Shown here: positions 53,098 to 63,011 of the stretch, piece after piece | How positions within the stretch are numbered: the first letter of the stretch is position 1 | Layout: each line of letters opens with the position of its first letter | Assembly (NCBI GenBank): GCA_023213395.1 | Contig: CM041465.1 | Location: forward strand, 208,203,741 to 208,267,740 | Origin: Cycas panzhihuaensis | Taxonomy: Eukaryota; Cycadophyta | Direction of reading: 5' to 3' | Length of the DNA: 64,000 bases | Notes under the pieces: model-generated | What the model was told of the DNA's origin: nothing | Databases searched by the model: none | What the model saw: only the letters and a program-made list of their open reading frames with translations | Program-made: the position numbers and the translations under genes

Positions 53098-54319
53098 TCA
53101 AGGCGGCTCCTGCTGCCTCGGTCCTCCCAAAATCTCTTCATTTATCTGTGTCAGGGTAGCAATAATGGCATCCTTCTCCTTTATTTTCTCCTGAAGGGCC
53201 GCTATCTCTGCTTTGTACCCTGCCTCCATATCGTGAATCATTTGAATGATTGGCCCTGCTTTGTCCTGTGGTGTAGGAGGTGCTGAGGGCTCTCCAACCT
53301 CTGCCGCCTGGAAGTCTTCCCAATCTTCCTGTGATGCTTCCGCCTTCTTCGCTTTCCTCCTCTCCTTTCTTCCTCTTCCCACGTCGATGGACAACTTGCT
53401 TTGTCCTGTGAGGAATAGGTGTACCTGGGGTTTTTTGTAACCAGGTAAGGACCTTCTGCATTTGCTTCTGAATTCTCCTTTTGGCTTCCATCTTTGGTTG
53501 TGGTATCTGGGAACTCTGCTACCCATTGTTTAATAATTGGTTCCCGAGGAGAAATAGTGGTTCTGGTCAATTGGACTTCCGGACACTGATAAAACAAAAT
53601 TGCCAAAAGTAATGAAGGATGGCGAAAGGGTTGTGTCCGGATTTCCTGTAATTGTTGCCTCATATTTTCCGATAAAAATTCGGACCAATTCATTCGTTCT
53701 CCGTCCCGAATTTTCAAGAGTACCTGCATCATACCTCCCTGGATGTAGGTATATTTCCTTTTTGACAAAAATCTGGAATTAATTACCTTGGCCACCCACT
53801 GTTGTCCATGATGTCGGCTACCCTGATTCCGCCAGACATTATCTGGGTGTTAGGATGGCATAACTCCCTCATCCACATTTCTCGGTCAACTTCTGATCTT
53901 TTTGTTCCCAATGGAACTTCTCCCTCCTTGGGAAGTCCAATAATTGTGTGGACTATATCTGCGTCCAATTTGGCTTTGCCACTGTTTGCTTTTAGGGCCA
54001 TCAGAATTTGGTCCATCAACTCCGGGTCATAATACATAGGGTTGCAGAAAATATAATCTTTCCAGCCTGCCTGCTTGACCTTTGCCTGAAATGCTGCTGG
54101 TAGGGCTTGGAGGTCTGCTTGACTTGGGGATGTATGCCTCTTGGCACCGCCGTGCTCATTTTGGCCGTGGATTTCCGAGTAAGACGTAAAACACAAGCGT
54201 GCATGGGAACCGCACGCACGTACCTCAGGAACGCTTGCCGCTTCACCGCTTTGGTCATCGTAATGCGTGCAGAGCAAACCCTTGCGTCTTTGTGGTCCGT
54301 TCCGCTCTGCGTACTGCAC
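53098..54319 (-). pseudogene. G6 accessory ORF downstream of integrase, coiled-coil C-terminus
   Basis: Three overlapping minus-strand open stretches (54319-53783, 53795-53238, 53526-53098) look like one protein broken by two shifts. N-terminal part: LQALPAAFQAKVKQAGWKDY, FCNPMYYDPELMDQILMAL, DIVHTIIGLPKEGEVPLG. Middle: MNWSEFLSENMRQQLQEI and HPSLLLAILFYQCPEVQLT. C-terminus: a basic run (GRKERRKAKKAE) and a heptad-like helix (KAEIAALQEKIKEKDAIIAT). It lies where Tat/Athila elements carry extra ORFs. It may be related to the plant transposon protein domain found there, but I cannot assign it. Confidence 0.6.
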
Positions 54320-54366
54320 GGGAATGTTCGCAGTGCGTAATGATTTGTCGCTTTATGATTTTTGTC

Positions 54367-54775
54367 TTATACGTGCCCTTGGTGCGTATAGTGTTAAGAA
54401 TTACTATTATGCGTGCTCGATTCGTGCTTCCTTTGGCACGTATAACGCAATTAGTCACTTTAGTGCCTTTATATATGCGTGCGACACACGTACGTCGTCG
54501 GTACGTATAATGGGTAATTCGAGTTTACGCTCCTGTGCACTGTGCGTACTTGTCTACGTACTTTCCAGGTACGTATAATGTAATTGAGCCACTTAAAATT
54601 ATTTTTACTATGCGTACCTGCCCGCGTACTTTTCTGGTACGTATAGTATAATTTGGGGTCACTTTTTCCACTATGCGTACTTTTATGAATTTCTTTGGTA
54701 CGTATAGTGTATTTCCACTTTTACCATTGTCCAATCAGACGTGCACAGTAACGCACTGCTTTGGTACGCATAATC
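54367..54775. repeat. Array of about seven hairpin repeats in G6
   Basis: Each unit of about 63-70 bp pairs an ATGCGTACC-like left arm with a GGTACGTAT-like right arm. Clear cases: 54607-54618/54636-54647 (11 of 12 bases pair), 54670-54680/54697-54708 and 54541-54580; weaker ones start near 54367, 54404, 54471 and 54740. Spacing is regular but loops differ. It lies between integrase and the accessory ORF, outside the clear coding regions. The same TGCGTACC word recurs in the LTRs. Confidence 0.85.
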
Positions 54776-54861
54776 GAAATTCGCTTGTCTTCTTGAGTTT
54801 CCTCTGGTTTTTCTCGGATTATGCTGCTGTTGCTTATATCAGAATTGAGTTACGGTTATTT

Positions 54862-56200
54862 TTATTTTTCCAATTTTTTCAATTTTATATCCATACCGAA
54901 CTGGATCATGCTCGGTATCAAGGCAGTCGATTGCCTCAATATCATGCAATACGCTATGGTACAACCGGTGATCCTACCGGTGGTGGCTACTCGATATAGG
55001 ACTTGAGTCTCGCTACCATTTACCCGTGTTGGTAGCAAGGGTCCGTCGATTTCAGTCGCCTTGAACCATTCTCGAAAATTCTTTCTGCGATGTATGGTCC
55101 CAACCATCGCATCTTGAGTTTCCAGTGCGTTTTGAATTTCTTTGTCATAAAGCAATACGTGTTCACCCTCATTGAATTGTGGTTTCCTCAAATGGCGGTC
55201 ATGACATGCCTTTTGTCGTCGTTTTCTATATGTTGCACCGGTTCGCTAGATGTCGCGTCTCTTCCAACCGTATGAGGTCTTCCATTGTCGTTCCAAGGAC
55301 CGGAGGTCATCTAGTCGAGATTGTATCGCCACTCGTGGTCGGGTATCTCGAACTCGGTCGGAAGGATAGCTTCTGTGCCATACACAAGCTGAAATGGGGT
55401 CTGCCCAACTGATCTTTTGTATGTCGTACGAAAGGCCCATAGTACGGAAGGTAACTTCTCGGCCCAATCTGATCTGCCGATGTCGCATATCTTCCGCAAA
55501 CAGTTCTCGATTATCTTATTGGAGCTTTCTGCTTGACCATTGGCTCTGGGATAATAGGGGGTTGATTTCCGATGGCTAATCATGAAGGCAGTTGTCAATG
55601 CTTCAATTGTTTGGTTGAGGAAGTGAGCACCTTGGTCACTGACAATCTCCAAGGGACATCCAAATCGCGTGATTACCATCTCATACAGAAATCTTGCTGT
55701 ACTACGCATCGGCTTTCCTAAATGCGTGCTTCCACCCACTTTGTCGCGTAGTCAGTTGCCACCAGAATGTATCGAGCTTTTGATCGGCGTGCTGCTGGTT
55801 TGATCGGTCCCACAAAGTCGAGTCCCCACTTTTCTAAGCGGTGCCAAGGGTAGTATGGGAGGCAGCGGGTGGAAATTCTGGCGATTAGGTTTCCCCACTC
55901 GTTGGCAGTAGTCACATGCTTGAACCCATTTTTAACATCGTCGAACATCGATGGCCACCGTAATCCCGATGTCAAGATTTTTCGCCATGTGGCCAATTTC
56001 CCCATGTGGCCACCGCCACTCCCTCGTGTGCTGCGACATGATCCGTTTGTCTCATCTTTGTCAAACACAACGTCGCAATATGTTATCCGCCCCAATTTGT
56101 ACAACTTGTCAGAGCAGCCGATACGCCTCCCCTTTTCTAATCAAATTCCTTTTCCCCGCATTTATCTAGTTCTCCGGCACTTCATCGGTCGCTAGGTATT
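54862..56200 (-). pseudogene. G6 integrase
   Basis: From the right: a zinc-finger part with [20 protein letters not shown] (near 56000) and CDYCQR-like cysteines after a shift. Core: [33 protein letters not shown] (Asp), then 55739-55311 with FGCPLEIVSDQGAHFLN (Asp), ISHRKSTPYYPRANGQAESS (Glu), WAEKLPSVLWAFRTTYK and FQLVYGTEAILPTEFEIP. The C-terminal part 55191-54862 has FNEGEHVLLYDKEIQN. The DDE triad is intact; two frame changes are present. Confidence 0.88.
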
Positions 56201-56299
56201 GGGTATGCCCTCATACTAGTCCATTGAACCGCATCTATCTTTGAAAAGAGTCGCTGCCTAGAAAATCATCTGGTATCCCCGTAGCTTTTTGTCCATTTT

Positions 56300-56985
56300 A
56301 GATTGTGGATAGTTGATGTGGAATGATGTGGGCCTTACGGGTTTCACAATGATTACGAATGAAAATTCTTGGAACAGATTAACCATCTCACGATCCTTCC
56401 TCGCATAATAGGTTTATTCACCGGATACATCAAGGCTTGGTGGTCGACAAAAACAGGAATGGATTAGATAGCAAATAATGTCGAAACTTTTGTAGTGCAT
56501 AAACCATGCCAAGTGCCTCTCTCCGTCGTCAGTATAATTACGCTCGCTCTCGTAAGTTTCCGATCGGCAAAATAAATTGGATGATCCATTTTATCATCAT
56601 TGGGTTGGGCCAATACACATCCAATGGCGTACAGACGTCCACATGCACGTGGAAGGTTTTCTTCCAACTGAATCGTAATATAGGCGCCGCTACTATGGCA
56701 CGCTTTAGTGTTTCAATGCTCGTTCGATCCTTGGTCCATATCCATTCAATATTCTTTTTCAACAATTCTTCCAGAGGTCCATATATACGCATATCCTCCG
56801 ATAAATTTTCTATAATATCCGGTTAAACCCAAAAACCTTTCAACCGCTTCCTCAGATTCGGTGTTGGAAAGTGTAAAATGGCGTACACTTTCTTTGGATC
56901 TCACAAGCAATCCTTCTTGTCGACTATGTGCCCCTAGAGGTTTCCAAATGGTACCAGAAATGTACATTTTTCTGGATTGAGACAC
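56300..56985 (-). pseudogene. G6 RNase H
   Basis: After the RT thumb: EAVERFLGLTGYYRKFIGGY, then WTKDRTSIETLKRAIVAAPI, FHVHVDVCTP (usual catalytic Asp motif) and, one frame over, AIGCVLAQPNDDKMDHPIYF, ADRKLTRA and TTERGTWHGLC. The motif order and spacing fit gypsy RNase H. Its C-terminal half (56460-56200) is strongly decayed with stops. Two frameshifts at about 56680 and 56760. Confidence 0.8.
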
Positions 56986-57560
56986 AGTTTATTTTCTCGA
57001 CAAGTTTGCAACATTTCTCTTAAGTTTTCCATATGATTTTTCATTAACCCGTACAATGTCCAATCGTCTAAGAATCTGAGAACTTTTTCTCCAATAAATT
57101 TACGAAAAATATTAATCACAATCCGTTGAAATGTCGCTGGTGCATTCGTAAGACCGAATGGCATTACCTTATAGGCATACGTACCCCATTCCGTTACGAA
57201 TGTTGTCTTTGCCTGATCTTCTGGGGCAATCTGCACTTGATTGTACCCACTGAATCCGTCTGTGAATGAATAGATTTCATTCCCTCCAACTGCTTCCAAA
57301 ATATCTTCCGTGAAAGGCAACGGGAATGGATCTTTTTTCGTCACTTTGTTTAATTGTCTGTAATCTACACAGACTCGAATTTTCCCATTTTTCTTTGGAA
57401 CTACCACTACAGGGCTCACCCAGTCACTGTAGTCAATTTCGTATATATAACCCGCTTCTAACATTTTATCCAGTTCTGCTTTTACTTTTTCTTTATATTT
57501 CGGATTCATTCGGTATGGTAATTATTACTTTTCTTGGTTTAGCGTCCTCCACTAGATCAA
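56934..57560 (-). pseudogene. G6 reverse transcriptase
   Basis: One long frame 57509-56934: NPKYKEKVKAELDKMLEAGY, SDWVSPVVVVPKKNGKIRVC, VDYRQLNKVTKKDPFPLPF, FTDGFSGYNQVQIAPEDQAK, TFVTEWGTYAYKVMPFGLTN, NAPATFQRIV and the catalytic box VLRFLDDWTLYG near 57080. The box reads F-L-D-D with both Asp residues. In the first catalytic motif FTDGFSGYNQ keeps its Asp. It is interrupted only at its edges, where frames change to the upstream segment (57494) and RNase H. Confidence 0.92.
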
Positions 57561-57894
57561 TATGATGCATTCCTATCTCTGGAGGAATACCTTTCAAATC
57601 TTTATACGACCACGCAAACACATCACGGAATTCTTCGAACAATTGTTGAGCTTCGGCTACCGTTTGGGAATCCCAATAATCTCCAATTCGAATAAACTTA
57701 GGATTTTCTGAGTTGCCGACATTAATTTCTGTTGTTTTCAACTTTGTCTTACCCACATCTTCTACATTTTCAGTTTTGTGCCCTAGAGCATCTTCTATCT
57801 TTCTTTCTCCCACGGTGAATTCTGTAAATTCTGCAGGATAATTCACAATTTCCTCTTCTTCACTCTGTATGGATTCTATTGTTTCACGATCCAT
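57493..57894 (-). pseudogene. G6 pre-RT segment
   Basis: An acidic stretch is followed by SENPKFIRIGDYWDSQTVAE, QQLFEEFRDVFAWSYKDLKG and IPPEIGMHHIDLVEDAKPRK. The IRIG...DVFAWSY...H-I-L pattern is the standard lead-in to RT in Tat/Athila-like gypsy elements. A single frameshift near 57500 separates it from RT. Confidence 0.85.
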
Positions 57895-58018
57895 TAAATC
57901 TTTGTTCTAATTTTATGCTCATCATTCTAATATGTTTCAGGATTGTGTCCACTTCTTGGTTTTCCGAAGTATGCCCAAAGGTTTTTATAAAAGATCCTTA
58001 GATTTTCCTGTGTTATAT

Positions 58019-58430
58019 CTAAGTTTTGCTCCTTCCAGAACTGTCTTTTGCTACTCTTCCCAAGGTATGGTAAAAGTAGTTAGACCAATTCCGCTTAGGT
58101 ATACTCCTAGATTTCCAATTTTGTTTACACACCTGTACGTGTTTTCTAGGGTCATGTCCTACATAGAATATTGGGATAGCTAGTTGATCTGGATGATCGA
58201 ATCGTATTCGAAACATCGTTTGTAATTCTTGCCAATTGCTAAGGGTTTGTTGGTGAGCTAAGTACCAATACCAAGCTTTCCCCCGTAAGGTTAGGATTAA
58301 ATCCTGCTGCCAATTGGTTTTGTCCCAATTTCCCGTTCTATCCAATAATCAATGCAGTGTGTTAAATGGGTAGTCCCATATAACTGTTCCCCATAGAATG
58401 GTTTAACGTAATCCCCAATATAGGTTTGAT
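58019..58430 (-). pseudogene. Second gag-like segment in G6
   Basis: WDKTNWQQDLILTLRGKAWY, then a WYLAHQQTLSNWQELQTMF stretch and RIRFDHPDQLAIP, followed by YVGHDPRKHVQVCKQN. This fits the gypsy capsid pattern (L-L-G-A-W...L-W-L...F-RF), yet it lies between protease and RT, where gag is not expected. The true gag of G6 is at 60680-61117. It may be a captured gag fragment, an internal duplication or a remnant of an inserted element. Confidence 0.55.
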
Positions 58431-58432
58431 GA

Positions 58433-59008
58433 CTAATTTTTCCTAATAGTGATTTTATTTCCTAGACCAGATTCGCTAGAAGTACTTACCAGCAATCCTC
58501 CTTCCATTTCCCCAGTTTTTGCGCCAATGGTTGGAAGAGATTTATGGCTAGGTGGGTGTACCTCTAAGGAAGAAGAGGAGGGAATATTACTTCCTTCCTC
58601 GAGTTGTAAAAAAGGGGGGGGTAGGGAATCTACCTCAGGACCCACACCTGAAGTAGATGAGATGTCAGGGTTACTACTAACTAAAAAAAAACTACGAAAA
58701 TTACTAGATAAACTAAGGGTTGGTTGGTCTAGGTTATTATCCATTTCCAAATGATCATTGGTCAGCATATATTCAAAAGAATTTAAATTATCATCAATGT
58801 TTACATATACAGATTTAGATAACAAATTACATCTGAAAGAAGAAGAGTTTACTTCATATGCATCCTGAAGCCAATAATCCACGAACCTCATACCGTGTTC
58901 GTCATCCGAAGAGTTGTATATTTCTTCGAGATCCGTTGGTTCTTCATCTTTGATGTCGCTTTGACGTGGTGGGTTCTTGCGCCATATGAAAGATGTGTTC
59001 TTCCTCAT
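58433..59008 (-). pseudogene. G6 acidic spacer ORF
   Basis: A 191-codon frame rich in Ser, Asp, Glu and Pro: EEPTDLEEIYNSSDDEHG, then FVDYWLQDAYEVNSSSF, YMLTNDHLEMDNNLDQPTLS and SSTSGVGPEVDSLPPPF. It has no catalytic motif. It sits between protease and the second gag-like segment. It could be a flexible linker or an N-terminal extension of that segment. Confidence 0.5.
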
Positions 59009-59144
59009 TAGAAGAAAATGTTGTGCTGGTTACTGTTGTACTGGATCCTTCGTTTGGGATTACTTCAATCGAACTTCTTCCCAGCATTGGTAGCACTACT
59101 TTGTTGTTGCTGTCCGATAAAGTGAAGGTTACCTTTTCCCAATT

Positions 59145-59894
59145 CTAAAGGCATTGTGTTTTGTATAACCATGGCCTTCCTAATAACGCTGGGTAGGGGG
59201 TGGTTCCTTTTTCCGTTTCCACTATCGTGAAGTCAACTCTTACCACTATCCCCGCCACGTCTACTTTTATATTGGCCAATCTACCCATGGGTCTTACCAG
59301 CAACTCATTGGCCAACTTCAGCGAGTAGGTTGCCGCCTCCAGCTTCGGGCTTCCCAATTTACGCCATGTTGCAGCTGGTAACACATTTACCGCTGCACCT
59401 CCATCCACAATGACTTGAGGAAAGGTTTCTCCCAATACGGACATGGTTACCATTGGATCCATGTCAAACGATGGTATAACTTGTTTCAAACTTTTGGTAA
59501 TTCCTCTTTGCAACACACCTCCTTTAATCCAATCAATAACCTGAGACAGAGGAATAGTCAACTGCAACTGCTTCACTAGATTCTCCATCAGTAACAACAT
59601 TCTGGGAATATCTTCGGCTGGTAATCCTTTAAATAACTCTTCCATTTGCACCATTTGGGGTTTTGTCGTCGATTCCTCTGGTAGTTTTTCTGGCTCTTTT
59701 GGTTTGTTTTTCCGAACATAAACATTTTTTGTTTCTGGTTTACCCATTGGTAGTACATTTTCATCCCGAACTAACCCATCCAACACTTGTTTCGCTTGTT
59801 TATACCGATCCATTTCTGTTGGGGGGTTTGGATATCCTTCATCCACTTTCTCTTTCTGTTTATTTTGTAATTTCACATTCTTCGTTTCTGGCAC
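59145..59894 (-). CDS. G6 protease region
   Basis: An uninterrupted 249-codon frame. The N-terminal half is Lys/Glu/Pro-rich linker. Then LPAEDIPRMLLLMENLVKQL and LTIPLSQVIDWIKGGVLQRG, followed by the active site VIVDGGAAVNVLPAATWRKL near residues 164-183. D-G-G is a usual variant of the retropepsin triad in Tat-like elements. The end GTTPYPALLGRPWLYKTQ is the ILGRPWLH motif. It should function in polyprotein cleavage; this is one of the few unbroken domains. Confidence 0.85.
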   Translation of the reverse strand: MPETKNVKLQNKQKEKVDEGYPNPPTEMDRYKQAKQVLDGLVRDENVLPMGKPETKNVYVRKNKPKEPEKLPEESTTKPQMVQMEELFKGLPAEDIPRMLLLMENLVKQLQLTIPLSQVIDWIKGGVLQRGITKSLKQVIPSFDMDPMVTMSVLGETFPQVIVDGGAAVNVLPAATWRKLGSPKLEAATYSLKLANELLVRPMGRLANIKVDVAGIVVRVDFTIVETEKGTTPYPALLGRPWLYKTQCL

Positions 59895-60240
59895 AATAGA
59901 TTAGTTGCCTTTGCTTTACCCTTGCAATCTTCCGTTTTGTGGTCGCTTGGGCCACAATTACCACATACGAACGGCTTTTGTTCGTATTCTAACTTCATCG
60001 GACATTCGGACTTCCAGGTGCGAATCAGACAAATGAGGCATCTCCCCATCGGCTGTTTCTTTCTCGAGGGCCTGTGCGCCTCGTTGTATACACGCCCGAG
60101 GTGGGTTGCCTCTTCCCCACCTCGACCTCGAATGCTTTTCCCACGGAATTGTAGAAACAATCCCTAGTTGTGTGGGTATCAACCTCACATATGTGGCACC
60201 ACTTCTCTTGTTGGTGCGTCGACTGCTTTTTAAATTCAAC
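59873..60240 (-). pseudogene. G6 zinc-knuckle region
   Basis: Three knuckles in two frames: CHICEVDTHTTRDC-like near 60200-60160, CLICLIRTWKSEC near 60040-59998 and CGNCGPSDHKTEDC near 59962-59922. The spacing C-x2-C-x4-H-x4-C holds for the first and last; the middle lacks the His. G3 has matching repeated knuckles at 41560-42010. They would bind element RNA. Confidence 0.75.
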
Positions 60241-60539
60241 TCACATTCCGGGTGGTATGTGAGTTTTCTTCACAAATATGGCACCACTTAGTCACCCTTC
60301 CAAGGTGCTCTTTTTCTTGGTCTCTTCTTCTTCCCGATTATTTCGATTTTCAATCGGGCTACCTCTTTCCTCGTGTCTCTAATTCGACTCCTCTTACGCT
60401 ACCCCTACCGGAAGGGTCGATTATCTTGATTCTGTTTCACTCTACGATTTCATCTTGCAATCTTAACAAGAAGGAATCTTGTCCTCCCGCTTGGGCATCC
60501 ATTTCCATCTCGAAATCTAATGCGGATCCAGGCATTCTT

Positions 60540-61117
60540 GAATGATTTTAGCGGATGAGCATGCATCATAGCTCATAACTTCTCATTCAGCCCTCTCACG
60601 AAGTAATTCTTCATGTTATGATCCATGATCGTCTCGTTGATCATACTTGTTGCAATAATCTTCATTCGGCTAATGTAAGTTAGGACGGATTCCCGACCTC
60701 TGCGATTTCGCAATGCGATTTCCATGCTTCATTACTCCAAAACTTTTGAAATCTCTCCTCAAATGCTTTCTTAATCTTCCCCCATGGCTCATTTTTGTTT
60801 ATTTCCTTGTACCAAGCCAAGGGTACTCCTCTCAGTGTACAAGCGAAGTGTGCTTTGATTTCATCTTCATCCGTAATCTTTTTGACATCAATAAGGTTTT
60901 GAAACAAATACACATGCTCTGCTGCGTCTGAAGTATCATTGAAGGTTAGTTTCCCAAAGTCTCTGTAATCGTCCATTTTGTTAGATTGCAACTTTCCCCA
61001 CGATGGTGATCTTTCCCTCCTTCGTCCTTTGGGGATGCCTTTGGGAGTAACTACCATTGCACTATCTTTCCCAAACAATGGATTTTTGAATGGAGTTTTT
61101 ATGTGTATTGGTTCCAC
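60540..61117 (-). pseudogene. G6 gag, capsid part
   Basis: The frame 61117-60680 reads GKDSAMVVTPKGIPKGRRRE, then FNDTSDAAEHVYLFQNLIDV, IKAHFACTLRGVPLAWYKEI and WGKIKKAFEERFQKFWSN. After a shift near 60700 the segment to about 60540 gives an INETIMDHNMKNYFVRGLNE block. This is the retrotransposon gag capsid core and matches G3 gag. Confidence 0.85.
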
Positions 61118-61135
61118 TACACGGAACTTGTATAG

Positions 61136-61618
61136 TCAATGGCGTACTGTAATGTAGGATTGATCCGATCCTTTCGTCGAATCTTCAAAAAGATGTCTCG
61201 TTAGCTTGTTTTCCCAATATGCCGAGGGACCTTCCTCCGCCTTCTTATCACTGTCACCTAGGTCCTTCGGGCTGTCCTCCACTGGTATACTTCCCTCTGT
61301 TAGGATTTCGTTATGTTTTTCATCCACTGATGGCTTCCCTTCAATCTCCGGGCTAAACAAATCATCTCTGATTGGGGCTGGTGTCAATACCATGCGTTCG
61401 CCATGGGTTTCCTCTTCCTGAGATGTCTGGGCTCCACTTGCCTCAGATCCTTCAATGGACTGTCCCTTAGTCTCGTTGTTTTGCGAACTTAACCTCCTCG
61501 CCCTTCTGAGTTTTGCTTCTTTTGACCATCTTAGTGCCCTTTGTCTGCTAGTTTCCTTTTCCTTAGGTGAAGTATCCTTATGGGGCTCTTCCGACCTTGA
61601 AGGCCTCTTAGGTGGCAT
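61136..61618 (-). CDS. G6 gag N-terminal ORF
   Basis: A 160-codon frame, MPPKRPSRSEEPHKDTSPKE, with a basic stretch (LRWSKEAKLRRARRLSSQ) and a long acidic Ser/Glu/Pro-rich tail. The start chosen is the ATG at 61618, about 140 bases inside the primer site. It ends 18 bases before the capsid frame, so it was probably the N-terminus of the same polyprotein separated by a stop or shift. Confidence 0.6.
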   Translation of the reverse strand: MPPKRPSRSEEPHKDTSPKEKETSRQRALRWSKEAKLRRARRLSSQNNETKGQSIEGSEASGAQTSQEEETHGERMVLTPAPIRDDLFSPEIEGKPSVDEKHNEILTEGSIPVEDSPKDLGDSDKKAEEGPSAYWENKLTRHLFEDSTKGSDQSYITVRH

Positions 61619-61744
61619 TGGAAGGTCCCAGGCTGCCGCCGTGGCTTAGTTACACCCGCCATCACGCGCGGCCGTGGTCCTCTGCCCTTTACACATTCTT
61701 TTTCTTTTGAGACCCCTAGGCCCTGTCCCTCCTCAATGGACGTA

Positions 61745-62606
61745 GGCAACGGAACCAATGTTGACTGCTGGGGGGTGTCTTATTACACTTACAAGGCACC
61801 CCTTGCTCACTTGTCAAGGATACACAGCGCTATAGTCTAGTTTTAGGACACTGTCAACATGGTTATTCATATACATTCCACATACATTCCATATAAAATC
61901 CACAGAATGGTACACAATGAAGACAGAATCAATACATACTTCAAAGAAATCATCATCACACACCAAGAATACACCAATTTCCACGTAACTCTTTCTTTTA
62001 TTAATTCAACAGTTCAATTACACAAGGGCTGGAATGCATTCCTGAGCATTCCAGCAACATACAGTCCTTTTGTACATATGCGTACCCAGATGGTACTTAT
62101 CACATATCCATGCTCCAATCGGCTATCATGCGTACTGTCTCCTGCACCTTTGCGTACCCGTGATATCCGGCTCTCACCCTAACCAGGTGAATCATGCATA
62201 CCTCCTTAAGTACTCATGTTGGTACCTTTTGGCTGAAGGGTTATAAGCTTTGTCATAACCGTACCCCTCCAGTCATGCGTACCTCTTCAGTTTATGCGTA
62301 CCTCTTCACTTAATCCTTTGTTTAACCTTAATTAATTCTTTCCTTTGGGTTCGTACGTCCAAATGCGTCGTCAGCACCTCCCTGTGTCTTCACCGTCCCT
62401 GAGTCATGCGCATCGCCGCTTGATTCGGTTTTGCAGCCGCCGTGCGCTCCTCGCATGCATCTGCCTGTGCACGCACCGCCATACGCAATGCTCGTTTTAC
62501 GCGTTTTGCCTCGCGTGCATTCTGCACGGTCCGTACCTGCACAACTCGGGTTCTCTGACCTACCTCTGGTCCTCACACAGCCATTGAGTCAATTTTAATG
62601 CCAACA
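61745..62606 (-). repeat. G6 primer site and 5' LTR
   Basis: On the minus strand the LTR starts TGTTGGCATTAAAATTG (62606) and ends CCCCCCAGCAGTCAACA (61759). The next bases TTGGTTCCGTTGCC (61758-61745) resemble the TGGCGCCGTTGCC-type primer site of Tat/Athila elements with two changes. A CpG-rich block lies at 62340-62540. Confidence 0.85.
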
Positions 62607-62611
62607 ATTAC

Positions 62612-63011
62612 CAACTCCAATGTTCATTAAGCTTGACCTATTGAATGAACTGGTCGGATTACCAAACAATGGGAAGGAAGTCAACATTGTACTGAAGACT
62701 TGAAACACTTCCACGTTGTAAAAGGAAGAGTTAATGGTGAAAGTAACATGCCCCAAAGAAGGACAAGACTCCCAAGGCATTTGCATAGAGCTATTGCTCA
62801 ACCTGGTTCAAGAATGGATTGTTTAAATTTTGATACAAATAGTTGTTGGATACACTTCGTGCAGTGCGTGCCTCTCAAGTTGTGGAGCATTGTCCAAGTA
62901 ATAGCAGCTAATATAATTTTATCGAAGATCATAATCAATGATAAGATCAAGCAATGTGGGACCCTTATTAAGAGTGCTTAGCAAAATTTCACCATTATTC
63001 ATTCTTGCTTA
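62612..63011. other. Unidentified sequence right of G6
   Basis: The continuation of the locus cut by G6 (see 51512-52144). The + strand is open around 62700-62981 (MKHFHVVKGRVNG, MPQRRTRLPRHLHRA) without a family match. No LTR, primer site or polypurine tract. Confidence 0.4.

Larger units (their letters stand above)
52150..62606 (-). mobile_element. Gypsy element G6 (Tat-like), minus strand, 10.5 kb
   Basis: LTRs of 856 bp (52150-53005) and 848 bp (61759-62606) with perfect TSD ATTAC (52145-52149, 62607-62611). From the right: primer site, gag (two frames), three zinc knuckles, protease, acidic spacer, a second gag-like segment, RT, RNase H, integrase, a hairpin array, an accessory ORF, LTR. 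It is far richer in CpG and has longer open frames than its neighbours, so it is probably younger than most elements in the window. The protease motif DGG and DVFAW segment before RT are typical of Tat/Athila relatives. Confidence 0.9.

Noticed and set aside
54367-54775. CRISPR array
   Set aside because: The units are imperfect palindromic repeats with diverged spacers inside a plant retrotransposon, with no cas genes.
58449-58754. Forward 101-codon frame
   Set aside because: It is antisense to the acidic spacer ORF of G6.
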